Source: Bacteroidota bacterium
GTDB taxonomy: Bacteria; Bacteroidota; Bacteroidia; UKL13-3
Reading direction: 5' to 3'
Length of the DNA stretch: 64,000 bases
NCBI GenBank assembly: GCA_040388375.1
Contig: JAZKBU010000006.1
Span: 248,001-312,000, forward strand
The notes under the pieces are model-generated. The model did not search any database, was not told the origin of the DNA, and worked only from the letters and a program-made list of their open reading frames with translations. Made by a program: the position numbers and the translations under genes. This document shows positions 36,642-46,120 of this stretch, piece after piece. The first letter of the stretch is position 1, and each line of letters opens with the position of its first letter.

Positions 36642-37490
36642 TTAATACTCCCACATATCGTGTTCTTTTTCAAATAAATCTTGCTTTATTTTTTCTCCTT
36701 CCAAAATAGCTGCAACACCATTGTCTTTAAACTCATCTCTTTCACGAATATACTTATCTTGTTCGTTAGATTGTTTGATTATATAACTAGAGAACATTCT
36801 AGCTTCAAACCAATCTTCATAAGTAATCCTAGCTGCATCATTTTGTCGGTTAAATACTTCAAAATTTATTAGTTGATGTCTTACATCACTTTCTTTTTCT
36901 AAATCTTTAGAATGATATCTTAACACACAAAGTTCTTGTTCACCTAAATCAACACCTGCTTTTTTCAACTTGTACATTGGAGCAATAGCAATTATTCTTA
37001 CATAATAGGTGCTATGCTTTTTATCAAAAATCCAATCTTCAGTTATTTTAAATTTCTTCAATCCTTCTGCAGGATCAAATTTATTTACAACTGTGTCAAT
37101 TTTAGTACCATCCTCTGGTGCTTCCGGATTAATAGCTACTTCAACAAACTCAGTATCTGAACCCAAAAGTAAAAACTCTTCAATTGACATTGAACTTGTC
37201 AAAGAATCATTTCTATAAGGAGTTAATTTACCGGTTTTAACAGCATTATAAAACACAACGCTTAAAGGGTTTTTAGGCCAAGCCATTACCTGATTTTGTT
37301 TTTCACGAACATCAACCATGCGTGTAATGCGTTTAGAACTCATTACATCAGCTTCTCTTAAGTAAGGCCAAGGCACTACTTTTCTTTCTTTCACGGCTTG
37401 ACGATTATAAATAAAATCATCGTAAACACCTTGTGAGTAACCATTTAAAGCAGCTACTAAAACGATTAATATAATGCTTATTTTTTTCAT
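36642..37490 (-). CDS. gldN: Gliding motility / T9SS component GldN (PorN)
   Basis: Periplasmic component of the type IX secretion core; PorN/GldN associates with the GldK lipoprotein ring. The 282-aa protein has a signal peptide (MKKISIILIVLVAALNGYSQ). The body is rich in charged residues and contains the GldN-family motifs YDDFIYNRQAVKERKVVPW, LREADVMSSKRITRMVDVRE and AWPKNPLSVVFYNAV. It lies 2 nt after the gldM stop and is the last gene of the cluster, just before a strong terminator. Length and position match GldN in known T9SS clusters. Confidence 0.93.
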   Translation of the reverse strand: MKKISIILIVLVAALNGYSQGVYDDFIYNRQAVKERKVVPWPYLREADVMSSKRITRMVDVREKQNQVMAWPKNPLSVVFYNAVKTGKLTPYRNDSLTSSMSIEEFLLLGSDTEFVEVAINPEAPEDGTKIDTVVNKFDPAEGLKKFKITEDWIFDKKHSTYYVRIIAIAPMYKLKKAGVDLGEQELCVLRYHSKDLEKESDVRHQLINFEVFNRQNDAARITYEDWFEARMFSSYIIKQSNEQDKYIRERDEFKDNGVAAILEGEKIKQDLFEKEHDMWEY

Positions 37491-37492
37491 AA

Positions 37493-39043
37493 CTATCTAA
37501 CTTCAACAACTAGTGCCGATGGAATAGGAACTGCACCTTGAGGTCCCATTGCTTTTACACCAGTAACAATAATTTTATCACCAGTTTTTACGTTTTGTAA
37601 AACACTTCTCATTCTTGGAGAAATTACTGAACCACTTCCAGACTCAAATTGAGGTGCTCCAGATTTTGGAGAGTAAATCAATTGGTAACTGATCGGTTTG
37701 TAACTAACACCTTCAAATACGAAATCTTTTAACGGTGTTCCAATGTATGATGCCGACTTAACCTGACCAGGTGAAGTAGAACCAGACACTTCAATTCCAC
37801 CCAAAGTTAAAGTAGGGCGAGGAACATTTTTTAAGCGATATTTTTGCTCACCCATTTTTCTAACGCCATCAGGTGTTTTTACAGAAACACTAATTGTTAA
37901 TTCTCTAGTAGAAATATCACTACCAGGGATAATTAATTTAAATGTTCCCGGTTGAGCATCTTTTGAAAGCGTACCAAAACTAGAAGTAACGTTTAACTCA
38001 GAAGCTGAATAACCTGGTACTGAAACCGAAATGGGGTTTTCAAGACCACGATACACAACATTCATTTTAGTTGCAGATACCACCGCTAAAGGTTTTACAA
38101 CTGTATAGCTTGTTTTATTTTCATACGTCTTAATCTCACCATTTAATTTTCTTTGGGTAATTACTGCTGTATATTTTTTCTCCCCTTCACCAGATGCAGT
38201 TGTTTCATACATACCCACACCATTTTCTACTTTAACAGGGGTACCGTTTACTGTTAATTCAAAAGATTGGCGAGAACTATTAGCTGCCAAAAATATTTTT
38301 GCAACATATTTACCGCCTTGGGAAATATATGTTCCATTTTCGGGTATTACCTCTGCAGTAAAATTATCAACTATAAAATCAGTAACTGTCAAGCCTTTAT
38401 TTAACTCATCCAAAACTTGAGCTTCTGTATTTTTAATATCATTCTCAATTTTAGTCAGTAATGTAGCCACTGCTGCAAGAGGAGAATGTTCAAATAACTC
38501 AGATTCCCATGTATGAGATGAGTTTTTAGGAGTTTCTGTAATTAAATCACTTTTTACATTACTTCTTTGCTCTGGAGGCAGAACTTCTAACATTTTAGTT
38601 CTCCACTCGTTAATTTTATTTCTTAACTCTTCTCCCTTTTTTTGAACGATTAAATAGTTAGCATGCTTTTCCATATTTGGGGCATCTACAATTTCGCCAT
38701 CAGGTTTTCCTTCTTTACGTCCACCAGCATTCGTTATTAATAAATTCTTCAGGTCTGATACGTATTTAATGGCATCAGTTGCTATTTTATCAACTTTTTT
38801 TGCATTAGTTTGAGCTGTTAAACCTTTTTCGTCTGCCTTATTATTGCTAACATATTTATCAATTGAAGCTAATATTGATTTATTTTTACTTTCAATATTA
38901 ACTCCAGCCTTTTCCATACTTACTTCAACTAAGTGGAACGCTTTTAATATTTCGGCTGATACATTCAGTGCCAATAGTGCTGTTAACACCAAGTACATCA
39001 TGTTAATCATCTTCTGCCTTGGGGATACATTTCCTCCTGCCAT
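37493..39043 (-). CDS. gldM: T9SS / gliding motility inner-membrane protein GldM (PorM)
   Basis: Forms, with GldL, the proton-motive-force-driven motor of the type IX secretion system, spanning the periplasm toward the GldK/GldN ring. The 516-aa protein starts MAGGNVSPRQKMINMMYLVL. One transmembrane helix (about 10-33, YLVLTALLALNVSAEILKAF) leads into a large periplasmic part. An N-terminal helical domain (about 35-220) is followed by beta-rich domains (about 225-516), with NGTPVKVENGVGMYE and GIEVSGSTSPGQVKS visible. Length is close to known GldM (about 510-520 aa). It begins 71 nt after the gldL stop and is followed 2 nt later by gldN. Confidence 0.95.
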   Translation of the reverse strand: MAGGNVSPRQKMINMMYLVLTALLALNVSAEILKAFHLVEVSMEKAGVNIESKNKSILASIDKYVSNNKADEKGLTAQTNAKKVDKIATDAIKYVSDLKNLLITNAGGRKEGKPDGEIVDAPNMEKHANYLIVQKKGEELRNKINEWRTKMLEVLPPEQRSNVKSDLITETPKNSSHTWESELFEHSPLAAVATLLTKIENDIKNTEAQVLDELNKGLTVTDFIVDNFTAEVIPENGTYISQGGKYVAKIFLAANSSRQSFELTVNGTPVKVENGVGMYETTASGEGEKKYTAVITQRKLNGEIKTYENKTSYTVVKPLAVVSATKMNVVYRGLENPISVSVPGYSASELNVTSSFGTLSKDAQPGTFKLIIPGSDISTRELTISVSVKTPDGVRKMGEQKYRLKNVPRPTLTLGGIEVSGSTSPGQVKSASYIGTPLKDFVFEGVSYKPISYQLIYSPKSGAPQFESGSGSVISPRMRSVLQNVKTGDKIIVTGVKAMGPQGAVPIPSALVVEVR

Positions 39044-39114
39044 TTCTTATCTAATTTTATTTTAAAACGATTAATAAATTATTTTAGTACAATTACTTAC
39101 AAGAGTTAAGGAGA

Positions 39115-39912
39115 TTATCCTTTAACGCTCATAGCTGATAACATATTGCCATAAACATTATTCAATGATGATAAGTTTTTAGACAATTTTTCCATTTCAA
39201 CTTTGAAAGTTTCAGCTTGTTTGTTTGTATCGTTTAATGTGTTTACAGTTTTTGATAAACCACCAACGAATTCATTAATTGATTTTAAATGATTGTTTGA
39301 TTCAGTAATCTCTAATTCATATACTGAATTTAAAGACGCTAAATTTTTAGTCATTCTTTCTATTTGAGCACCATACTCTTTAGAACCTTCTGAAGCAGAA
39401 ACTAAACCATTCATAGCTTCAACAGCTTTAGAATATGAAGTATTGATTCCTGTTAATGACTCAGCTGCTTGTTTAACATTTTTGCTATAAGACTCAGTTG
39501 CAGCAGCAGCACTTGATAAATCTTTTAATCCTGATACGTTATCATTTAATGCACGGAAACCAGTTCCTAAACTATTAATTAAATCCGGACCAATTTTAGC
39601 GTCTTCCAACATTTTATCTAATTGTTGAGTAACACCAGCGCCTGATTTAGGAGCTTTTTTATTATCTTTAGGGTCTAAACCCGCTAACTCAGGGTAAACC
39701 AAAGTCCAATCTGGTTCTTGATGAGGCTTCTCAAACGCTGAAACTAAGAAAATACCTGCTTCAGTTAATAATCCCACGATAAGCATCTCATCAGCACCCT
39801 TCCAGTGCGTAATCTTAAATAATGCTCCTACGATTACAACTGCTGCTCCAATACCGTAAGCCTTTCCCATGAACGACTTAAATCCTTTACTTTCTAAGAA
39901 ACTGTTAGCCAT
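39115..39912 (-). CDS. gldL: T9SS / gliding motility inner-membrane protein GldL (PorL)
   Basis: Membrane motor subunit that works with GldM. The 265-aa protein has two transmembrane helices: about 19-34 (YGIGAAVVIVGALFKI) and about 43-60 (MLIVGLLTEAGIFLVSAF). E51 in the second helix (GLLTEAGIF) is at the position of the conserved membrane glutamate implicated in proton coupling, and K33 lies at the end of the first. The rest (about 100-265) is a long helical cytoplasmic domain. Gene order porP-gldK-gldL-gldM-gldN matches T9SS clusters in other Bacteroidota. Confidence 0.95.
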   Translation of the reverse strand: MANSFLESKGFKSFMGKAYGIGAAVVIVGALFKITHWKGADEMLIVGLLTEAGIFLVSAFEKPHQEPDWTLVYPELAGLDPKDNKKAPKSGAGVTQQLDKMLEDAKIGPDLINSLGTGFRALNDNVSGLKDLSSAAAATESYSKNVKQAAESLTGINTSYSKAVEAMNGLVSASEGSKEYGAQIERMTKNLASLNSVYELEITESNNHLKSINEFVGGLSKTVNTLNDTNKQAETFKVEMEKLSKNLSSLNNVYGNMLSAMSVKG

Positions 39913-39958
39913 GTTTTTAATTTTAATTTTGTTTTAGGTTAATGATTATTTATTTAGT

Positions 39959-41239
39959 TTATTTTTTATCTTTATTCGAGCGACCAATGTAACTCATTAC
40001 ACAACGGAAACCAGTATATGAATTACAGCTGTCTTGGTATTCATAAGTTCTGGTACCACACTGTAAATAGTATGCTACATCTTTCCAAGAACCGCCACGA
40101 ATTACTTTACGTTTTAAAGTCTCTGCGTTATCCGGATCATCCTCAGGAACCTCAAATTGATAGTCAGGATTATTATCGTGCGAGAATAAATTGGTATTGG
40201 TTTCATATGCAGTACTTGTCCATTCTGCAACATTTCCACTCATATCATACAATCCGAAATCGTTAGGGAAGTATGAATTTACTCTAATTGGGTAATGTCC
40301 ACCGTCAGAAACATACTCGCCACGACCTGGTTTGTAGTTAGCTAAAGAACAACCTTTAGCATTTCTAACATAGTAATTTCCCCAAGGGTAATGATTTTGA
40401 TCTCTACCACCACGGGCAGCGTATTCCCACTCATACTCTGTAGGCAATCTGAATTCAGTAACTGTAGGTTCTTCAACATCATTATAATATGAGTTTAAAT
40501 GATTTGTTCTCCAATAACAGAATGCGCGAGCTTGATGCCAGCTAACACCAACTACAGGATAATCATCATATTTCGGATGCCAAAAGTATACTTGAGCTAA
40601 AGGCTCATTATAAGAATAAGTGAAATCTCTAATAAATACTAAGGTATCAGGATAAATTTTAACTACCTTTTCTTTCATAAAATCGCGCTTAGAGCGTTTA
40701 TAAGCATCTTGACGTTTTAACTGTGCAGCAGCTTTTAAGTCAACATAAGTATATTTATATTCAATTTTACGAATATCTAACTGTTTTTGTCTGTAATAGC
40801 TCTCTGTTTCATTGTAAAACATATCCTGCAAAGCACTAACATCTGTATTCTTATCTATTGGTTTAGAGTAGTCAAGTGCTTGGTATGTATTACCAAATCC
40901 ATCATCAACTTCTTGTGTAAATTCTAATTTTACTCTCATGATTGAATCAACAACAGTAGCAACGAACTGGCGGTATTCGTTATTTGTTATTTCTGTTTCA
41001 TCCATATAGAAAGCTGATACCGAAATTTGTTTATTTGGTGCAAGCATTGCCATTGGAACATCTTGCTCAGTTGCTCCAATATGTATTGAACCGGTTGGTA
41101 CATAAATAGTACCGAATGGTTGAATATGAGACCACGATCTGCGTCCTTGAACGCCAACCAGCTCTCCTTTATCATCGAAGCCACACCCTACCAATGCAAT
41201 GGCAACAATTGTTAGTAATATTAAATTTATTTTTTTCAT
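39959..41239 (-). CDS. gldK: T9SS / gliding motility lipoprotein GldK (PorK)
   Basis: Outer-membrane lipoprotein of the T9SS, forming with GldN a periplasmic ring around the translocon. The start is ATG 41239 (MKKINLILLTIVAIALVGCG), giving a lipoprotein signal with lipobox LVGC. An upstream in-frame start at 41323 would place a 28-residue extension before the signal peptide and is rejected. The remaining about 400 residues form a formylglycine-generating-enzyme/SUMF1-like fold: FYMDETEITNNEYRQFVA, WHQARAFCYWRTN, FRLPTEYEWEYAARGG, YDMSGNVAEWTS and KVIRGGSWKD. GldK belongs to this family but is not a sulfatase-activating enzyme. It lies downstream of porP and upstream of gldL. Confidence 0.94.
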   Translation of the reverse strand: MKKINLILLTIVAIALVGCGFDDKGELVGVQGRRSWSHIQPFGTIYVPTGSIHIGATEQDVPMAMLAPNKQISVSAFYMDETEITNNEYRQFVATVVDSIMRVKLEFTQEVDDGFGNTYQALDYSKPIDKNTDVSALQDMFYNETESYYRQKQLDIRKIEYKYTYVDLKAAAQLKRQDAYKRSKRDFMKEKVVKIYPDTLVFIRDFTYSYNEPLAQVYFWHPKYDDYPVVGVSWHQARAFCYWRTNHLNSYYNDVEEPTVTEFRLPTEYEWEYAARGGRDQNHYPWGNYYVRNAKGCSLANYKPGRGEYVSDGGHYPIRVNSYFPNDFGLYDMSGNVAEWTSTAYETNTNLFSHDNNPDYQFEVPEDDPDNAETLKRKVIRGGSWKDVAYYLQCGTRTYEYQDSCNSYTGFRCVMSYIGRSNKDKK

Positions 41240-41356
41240 TTTCTTGCAAAAAATTAATAAATGTCGAAAGGCAAAATTATATTTTATTAGGTAAAAAGCA
41301 AATTTTCCACATTTTATTATCAATTAACGTGGTTCTCTGCTAATTATTATATAAAA

Positions 41357-42385
41357 TTATAAAATTCTTGGTGTTTTAATTGGAAATATTACTGGTGGTT
41401 GCTTTACACTTGTTTTAAAACCGAAGCAATACCTCAATCCTATTTCATGAGAACCTTGACTGTAACTGATAATGTCACTTGTAATTAAATCGTAACTATA
41501 GCAGGCCATTAAACCGAAAGGGAAATTATAGCCTAATAAAATAGAGAACTCTTGCGGTGTTCTATATGATAAGCCTCCCATCAATGTTTGATTATAAGTA
41601 GCCATTACATTTACGTCTGCACTGCTTTTAGTTCCATCTGTTTTGTATAAAATATTTGGATTTAAAACAATATTTGAAGAACCTAAATCGTAATTAGCTC
41701 CTGTCATAGCATAATAGTGTCTATCTTGACTAGCTGTTTTGCTTTGGTTACCCCATGACCAAGTTGCAGTTGGTGTATTAAGATGTAATGATGACAAACC
41801 AAAATAAAAATCGTTGAATATGCTTAACTGAGGCATTGTATAGTAAAGACCTAAATCGAAATTAACACCAATACCACTTACATTAGAAGTAGGAATCAAT
41901 GGGTCATTCGGGTCAATGGCCACTAATTTAGAACCATCTAATCCTTTTTGCACAAAACCAATTCCCAAACCACCTGCTAGTTTAGAACCATTATCAAACG
42001 GATGAATATATGCTACACTCAAAGTTGGAGCTAACGTGCGAGAAAAACCTAACTCATCGTTCCAAACATTCAAACCTAAACCTACTCTACCTAAATTGGC
42101 ATGTATGCCAAAATTTAATGTCGTTGGCGCATTACCTTGCCCTACCGGTTTAACATTTCCAGAATTTGCATCTGGTGTAAACGCTGTTCCTCCACCGTAC
42201 CCAACCCATTGCGTTCTATAGGTTGCATTGGCACAAATTTTTTCTGGCGTTGAACCTGCAAAACCCGGATTATAAAACAACTTATTATTCATAAATTGAG
42301 TAAACTGAGGATCTTGTTGTGCTTGAAGTTTAATAGAGGTTAAACTTATAATTAAAAGTAATATAGTAAATTTTATTTTCATCAA
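41357..42385 (-). CDS. PorP/SprF-family outer-membrane protein, first gene of the gld operon
   Basis: Outer-membrane beta-barrel of the T9SS PorP/SprF family; members help localise or anchor cargo and are often encoded next to gldKLMN. The 342-aa protein has a signal peptide (MMKIKFTILLLIISLTSIKLQAQ). The family start sequence QDPQFTQFMNNKLFYNPGFAGS follows (QDPQFTQYMFN.. NPA.AG in other members). Barrel strands come next, for example LNFGIHANLGRVGLGLNVWND, and the end is SHEIGLRYCFGFK. The start is 118 nt from the terminator hairpin at 42511, so this gene probably has its own promoter; I found no clear TAnnTTTG box. Confidence 0.92.
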   Translation of the reverse strand: MMKIKFTILLLIISLTSIKLQAQQDPQFTQFMNNKLFYNPGFAGSTPEKICANATYRTQWVGYGGGTAFTPDANSGNVKPVGQGNAPTTLNFGIHANLGRVGLGLNVWNDELGFSRTLAPTLSVAYIHPFDNGSKLAGGLGIGFVQKGLDGSKLVAIDPNDPLIPTSNVSGIGVNFDLGLYYTMPQLSIFNDFYFGLSSLHLNTPTATWSWGNQSKTASQDRHYYAMTGANYDLGSSNIVLNPNILYKTDGTKSSADVNVMATYNQTLMGGLSYRTPQEFSILLGYNFPFGLMACYSYDLITSDIISYSQGSHEIGLRYCFGFKTSVKQPPVIFPIKTPRIL

Positions 42386-42510
42386 CTGTTAGTACTTGTT
42401 TATATTTATAATTTTCAATAATAAACAATTAAATTAAAAATACAAATAGGGTTCTTTATATTCATTAACGAAATATAATTATTGATGGTATAAAAAAGTA
42501 CATAAAAAAC

Positions 42511-42547
42511 AAAATGCCTTGAAAACGAAAAAGTTTCAAGGCATTTT
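42511..42547 (-). terminator. Terminator after hemD
   Basis: AAAATGCCTTGAAAAC (42511-42526) pairs with GTTTCAAGGCATTTT (42533-42547). It lies 26 nt beyond the hemD stop on the minus strand and separates the miaB-to-hemD operon from the porP/gld operon. Confidence 0.88.
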
Positions 42548-42572
42548 ATCCGAATTTTGAAGTGTAAATATT

Positions 42573-43331
42573 TTATTTTTCCTTATTTATTTCTATTATA
42601 AATTTATCAATAGCTGCAACCATAGAAGGAGTTTCTGGTGTTGGAGCTTGAATATTAGCTGTTAGTTTTTCGTCCTTAATTGCTTTAATAGTTGTTGCTC
42701 CCCAAGCGGCAATTACTGTTTTGTTTTGTTTAAAATCAGAGAAATTTTCATACAGTGAGCGTATATCTGCAGGACTAAAGAATGCGATGATGTCATAATT
42801 AACATCGCTCAGGTCTTGTAAATTAGCAGAGGCAATGCGATAGAAATAAGCTTCTTTAAAAGTATATTTACTTTTTTTCATAAACTTCTCTATATCCTGC
42901 TTTCTCCAATCGCTGCAAGCAAATAAATACTTTTCTTTGGGATGGTTTTTAAATAACGGGAATAACTCTACCTCGGTGCCTTTTCCAACAAACACTTTTC
43001 GTTTACGAACCTGAATATATTTCGATAAATAGTTAGCGATACTTTCGTTTACACAAAAATACTTCATATCAATAGGCATTTCTAATTTTAACTCTGCACA
43101 CATTCTAAAGAAATGATCAACAGAATTACGTGAGTTCAATATAATGGCCGTATATTCAAGTATATTAACTTTTTGAGCTCTAAACTCTTTTGAGCTTAAT
43201 GGATGAACCTCAATAAATGGCCTGAAATCAACTTTCAAGCTATATTTTTTAGCTAAATCAAAATAAGGTGATTTTTCGGTTTCGGGCTTGGGCTGACAAA
43301 CCAATAAACTTTTAACTTTGGTATTTTTCAA
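42573..43331 (-). CDS. hemD: Uroporphyrinogen-III synthase family protein
   Basis: Predicted to cyclise hydroxymethylbilane to uroporphyrinogen III in tetrapyrrole synthesis. The 252-aa protein shows the loose HemD features: PYFDLAKKYSLKVDFRPF, YTAIILNSRNSVDHFF (the I.TS.N.V.HFF motif), YFCVNESIANYL (the VG.sTA. region), FACSDWRKQDIEKFM, YFYRI and DIIAFFSPADIRSLYENF. HemD sequences diverge widely, so the enzyme activity is likely but not proven. It overlaps the DUF4271 gene by 4 nt (43328-43331) and is the last gene of the leftward operon. No other heme-biosynthesis gene is present in the window. Confidence 0.82.
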   Translation of the reverse strand: MKNTKVKSLLVCQPKPETEKSPYFDLAKKYSLKVDFRPFIEVHPLSSKEFRAQKVNILEYTAIILNSRNSVDHFFRMCAELKLEMPIDMKYFCVNESIANYLSKYIQVRKRKVFVGKGTEVELFPLFKNHPKEKYLFACSDWRKQDIEKFMKKSKYTFKEAYFYRIASANLQDLSDVNYDIIAFFSPADIRSLYENFSDFKQNKTVIAAWGATTIKAIKDEKLTANIQAPTPETPSMVAAIDKFIIEINKEK

Positions 43332-44272
43332 CTTAAATAGTTATTTAAAATTTTTATAAAAATGAGCCAAGGACTAATTTCTAAGGCGCAAAGATATATA
43401 AATATGTAAAAAAATGGCAATGTGCTTTTCGTAACTTGATTAATAAAGTAACGTATTAACCTGTAGAGAATTCCTGTAAAAAAAATACCAACTATAGTAA
43501 AAAATATTGCCTGCACAAAATCGGAATTGTTTATAAAAGTGTAAAAAATAGCAAACAGCAATAAAATTAAACTGGAGAAGTTGGCTATCTGAACGGTATT
43601 AATAATCATTTTCAATGATGAGTTTGTATCATCAAGTAAATAGCCTACGATAAAATGAACAATAAACTTAATGATATAAACCAATAATATAACTCCTGCT
43701 ATAATTAGTGACAGTACTAAATAATTAAATTGATTGAGCAGCTGATTATAGGCAAAAAACTGAGCTAAAATATAAGAAAAACTTAATATGTAAATAAGAA
43801 ATAGGTGGAATGATGTCCAGGTAAATTTACCATCTTTCCATTGGTTAATACTGCTCAGAAATGATAAATCAAATACGGAAACTATAGCTTGTTCAAAATT
43901 ACGGGGATTACTTAAACGCACTAATGCTAAATAGAGCAATAGCAATAATAAATACCAAATTTTCCATTCATTGTTAATGACTATTGCCGGTTTAATTTGT
44001 TTCAGAAAAGGCAGATCACGAGTGTTGTTTAACTCCATAACCACTTGTATAGGAATAGCACTCTTTAGCTTTACAGTTGGATTAAAAATACTATTACAAA
44101 TAGCATTATTTGCTAATGAATCAAGCAACGAAAACTTATTGTTAATTAAGCTATCTGTTACTTGTACATTACTTACTGAATCTATTTTAGGCGCAACAGG
44201 TAATTGCTGTGCCTGCATATTACAAGTAATGTATAAAAGCAGGATAGTATATATTCCTTTGATTAAATTCAT
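43328..44272 (-). CDS. DUF4271 family membrane protein
   Basis: Function not established for this family. The 314-aa protein has an apparent signal peptide (MNLIKGIYTILLLYITCNMQAQ). A polar periplasmic region (about 23-100) is followed by about six transmembrane helices, for example WYLLLLLLYLALVRL, FHLFLIYILSFSYILAQFF, LVLSLIIAGVILLVYIIKF and ALEISPWLIFIKIL. The segment LVRLSNPRNFEQAIVSVFD is at the position of the conserved DUF4271 core. The gene ends with a 4-nt overlap with hemD and begins 3 nt after the BamA-like gene. In many Bacteroidota genomes it is next to hemD, and a role linked to envelope assembly is possible but only inferred. Confidence 0.75.
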   Translation of the reverse strand: MNLIKGIYTILLLYITCNMQAQQLPVAPKIDSVSNVQVTDSLINNKFSLLDSLANNAICNSIFNPTVKLKSAIPIQVVMELNNTRDLPFLKQIKPAIVINNEWKIWYLLLLLLYLALVRLSNPRNFEQAIVSVFDLSFLSSINQWKDGKFTWTSFHLFLIYILSFSYILAQFFAYNQLLNQFNYLVLSLIIAGVILLVYIIKFIVHFIVGYLLDDTNSSLKMIINTVQIANFSSLILLLFAIFYTFINNSDFVQAIFFTIVGIFFTGILYRLIRYFINQVTKSTLPFFYIFIYLCALEISPWLIFIKILNNYLS

Positions 44273-44275
44273 TAT

Positions 44276-46075
44276 TTAAAAATAGTTAATATAACCAAAA
44301 TGTATTTTGGCCTTATTGTACTCAATTGGATTATCAAATTGTTTTCCCATAGCATAAACTAAAGTAAACACACCTGCCCCACTTTCAAAAACCAAACCTG
44401 CACCAAAACCAAATGGATTATCAACTCTAAATGGTTTGACGGCTTCGTTCTGATACCAGGCCTGATTATAAAAAACGAATACATTAGAGTTCTTATCTAA
44501 AATGTATCGCAATTCTGTATTCGCAATTAGGTATTTATTGGCAAATATACTTTGTTCATCGAAGCCACGAAGTGTTTTTAATCCACCAATGCGGAAAAGT
44601 TCGTTCAGAAATAAATTTTGCGTTTGTAACCATGCAATATTTGCCTCTGTTTTTAAAACAATACTTTTATATAGTTGTACATAATTTTCCGCTTTACAGG
44701 TAATTCGATATTGCAAAAATTGTAAATTGATGGAGTCATAGATATTGTACTTAAATCCTGAACCATTATCCAACTGAATGGCATTTATGGTAGGATTTCT
44801 TATGATATTTTTTGTGCCTAATGCAAAATCTACATCAAAGCTATAACCTTTGGTTGGATTGGGTAAATAATTAATCTTTGTTATTTTCAAGCCTATTCCA
44901 TACAAATCTTTTCGTACATCGTTTGTTGATGGTAGTGCTTTATTACTCTTGATATAATTGGTATCAATAGTAATTAATGTTGTGCTCTGTGTTGAATAAA
45001 ATAATTTTAAATAATTGGTACCAATAAACCGGTATTGAAAGGCTAAATCGTTTTGTAAATCAAAAAAGGCGGTATCGTACAACAATAAATTTAGGCCATA
45101 ATCAAGCGCTACTTTTGTATTAAACAGATATGGGTAGTTAAACTTAATTTTTAATTCCTGAGCGGTTCCTAAAAAGCTTCTATAGTTTACATCTAATGAT
45201 TTTCCGCTACCTGCAATATTTTGTAGCTTTAAATTTATATCACCTGTAATAATAATTTTATTTGATTGGCTGCTATTGGGAGCAAAACCAATGATACCAT
45301 CAAAGCTGCTCGATTTTTTGTTTGTTAAATAGGTAATAAGTTTTGCCTTATTTCCATAAAAATACACTACTGACGATTGATTAAGGTTCACATAAGGCAA
45401 CTCTGCCAATCTTGCATCTGTTCGTTTTATTATATTTTCATTATAAGCAGCACCTACTTTTATATTGGTATAGTTGGCTAAAAATTTGGGCTTTATTTTA
45501 GCATTGCCCAATACTCTTATGGAATCAAAAACAATTTGAGGACCTTTGTTAAACAATAAATTGGCACTTACAAAATTACTGTCTATCTCAACTGAATCTA
45601 AGGAAAAGGTAGCAAAGGGAAATGCATTATTGCTTAGCCACTGTAGTGCTTTCTCGACTTTTTGTGCGTATGCAACAGGATTGAAAACTGTTTTATTAAA
45701 TTGTTGCAAATCAAAACCGGCCGCGCTTAATAAATAATTATCGCCTTTGGTATTGTTAATTTTTAACCACCTGAAGGAATTATTTGATTCTATATTTATT
45801 TCAACGGAATCGTTGGTAACAAATGTATAAGTGCAATTGGCCAGTAAATAGGATTGCCGTGCATACTGCAGAAGTATTTGATTAACGCCTGCTATTAAAG
45901 CTGCGGAATCATTATAAAATGAGGGTAAATTTAAATGGGGAGTGGCTTGATTTTGCGAATTTGATTTATAGGTATAATGTGCTTTTAAAATTGGTTTTTG
46001 TGCTCCGGCAAACAGGCATACAAACATTATGCAACACAACAATGTAAGGCGAATAGGCAAAAACGAACTGAACAC
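44276..46075 (-). CDS. Omp85/BamA-like outer membrane protein
   Basis: Outer-membrane barrel of the Omp85 superfamily, which inserts or secretes beta-barrel and related proteins. The 599-aa protein has a signal peptide (MFSSFLPIRLTLLCCIMFVC through FAGAQ). A POTRA-like part (about 30-250) includes FDSIRVLGNAKIKPKFLANY and the helix KVEKALQWLSNNAFPFA. The C-terminal barrel (about 260-599) has the characteristic GGLKTLRGFDEQSIFANKY, the VRGY/RGF motif that marks the L6 loop, and GLVFESGAGVFTLVYAMGKQ. It is shorter than canonical BamA (about 800 aa) and resembles TamA or short BamA-like forms. Neighbours are an LPP20-like lipoprotein and DUF4271. Confidence 0.82.
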   Translation of the reverse strand: MFSSFLPIRLTLLCCIMFVCLFAGAQKPILKAHYTYKSNSQNQATPHLNLPSFYNDSAALIAGVNQILLQYARQSYLLANCTYTFVTNDSVEINIESNNSFRWLKINNTKGDNYLLSAAGFDLQQFNKTVFNPVAYAQKVEKALQWLSNNAFPFATFSLDSVEIDSNFVSANLLFNKGPQIVFDSIRVLGNAKIKPKFLANYTNIKVGAAYNENIIKRTDARLAELPYVNLNQSSVVYFYGNKAKLITYLTNKKSSSFDGIIGFAPNSSQSNKIIITGDINLKLQNIAGSGKSLDVNYRSFLGTAQELKIKFNYPYLFNTKVALDYGLNLLLYDTAFFDLQNDLAFQYRFIGTNYLKLFYSTQSTTLITIDTNYIKSNKALPSTNDVRKDLYGIGLKITKINYLPNPTKGYSFDVDFALGTKNIIRNPTINAIQLDNGSGFKYNIYDSINLQFLQYRITCKAENYVQLYKSIVLKTEANIAWLQTQNLFLNELFRIGGLKTLRGFDEQSIFANKYLIANTELRYILDKNSNVFVFYNQAWYQNEAVKPFRVDNPFGFGAGLVFESGAGVFTLVYAMGKQFDNPIEYNKAKIHFGYINYF

Positions 46076-46120
46076 CCTAGCAATTAAGTAATAAATAATT
46101 AGTTTAAAAAATGTTTCGGT

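Noticed and set aside
41240..41323. Longer gldK start at 41323
   Set aside because: It would place 28 residues in front of a lipoprotein signal peptide, which is incompatible with export.
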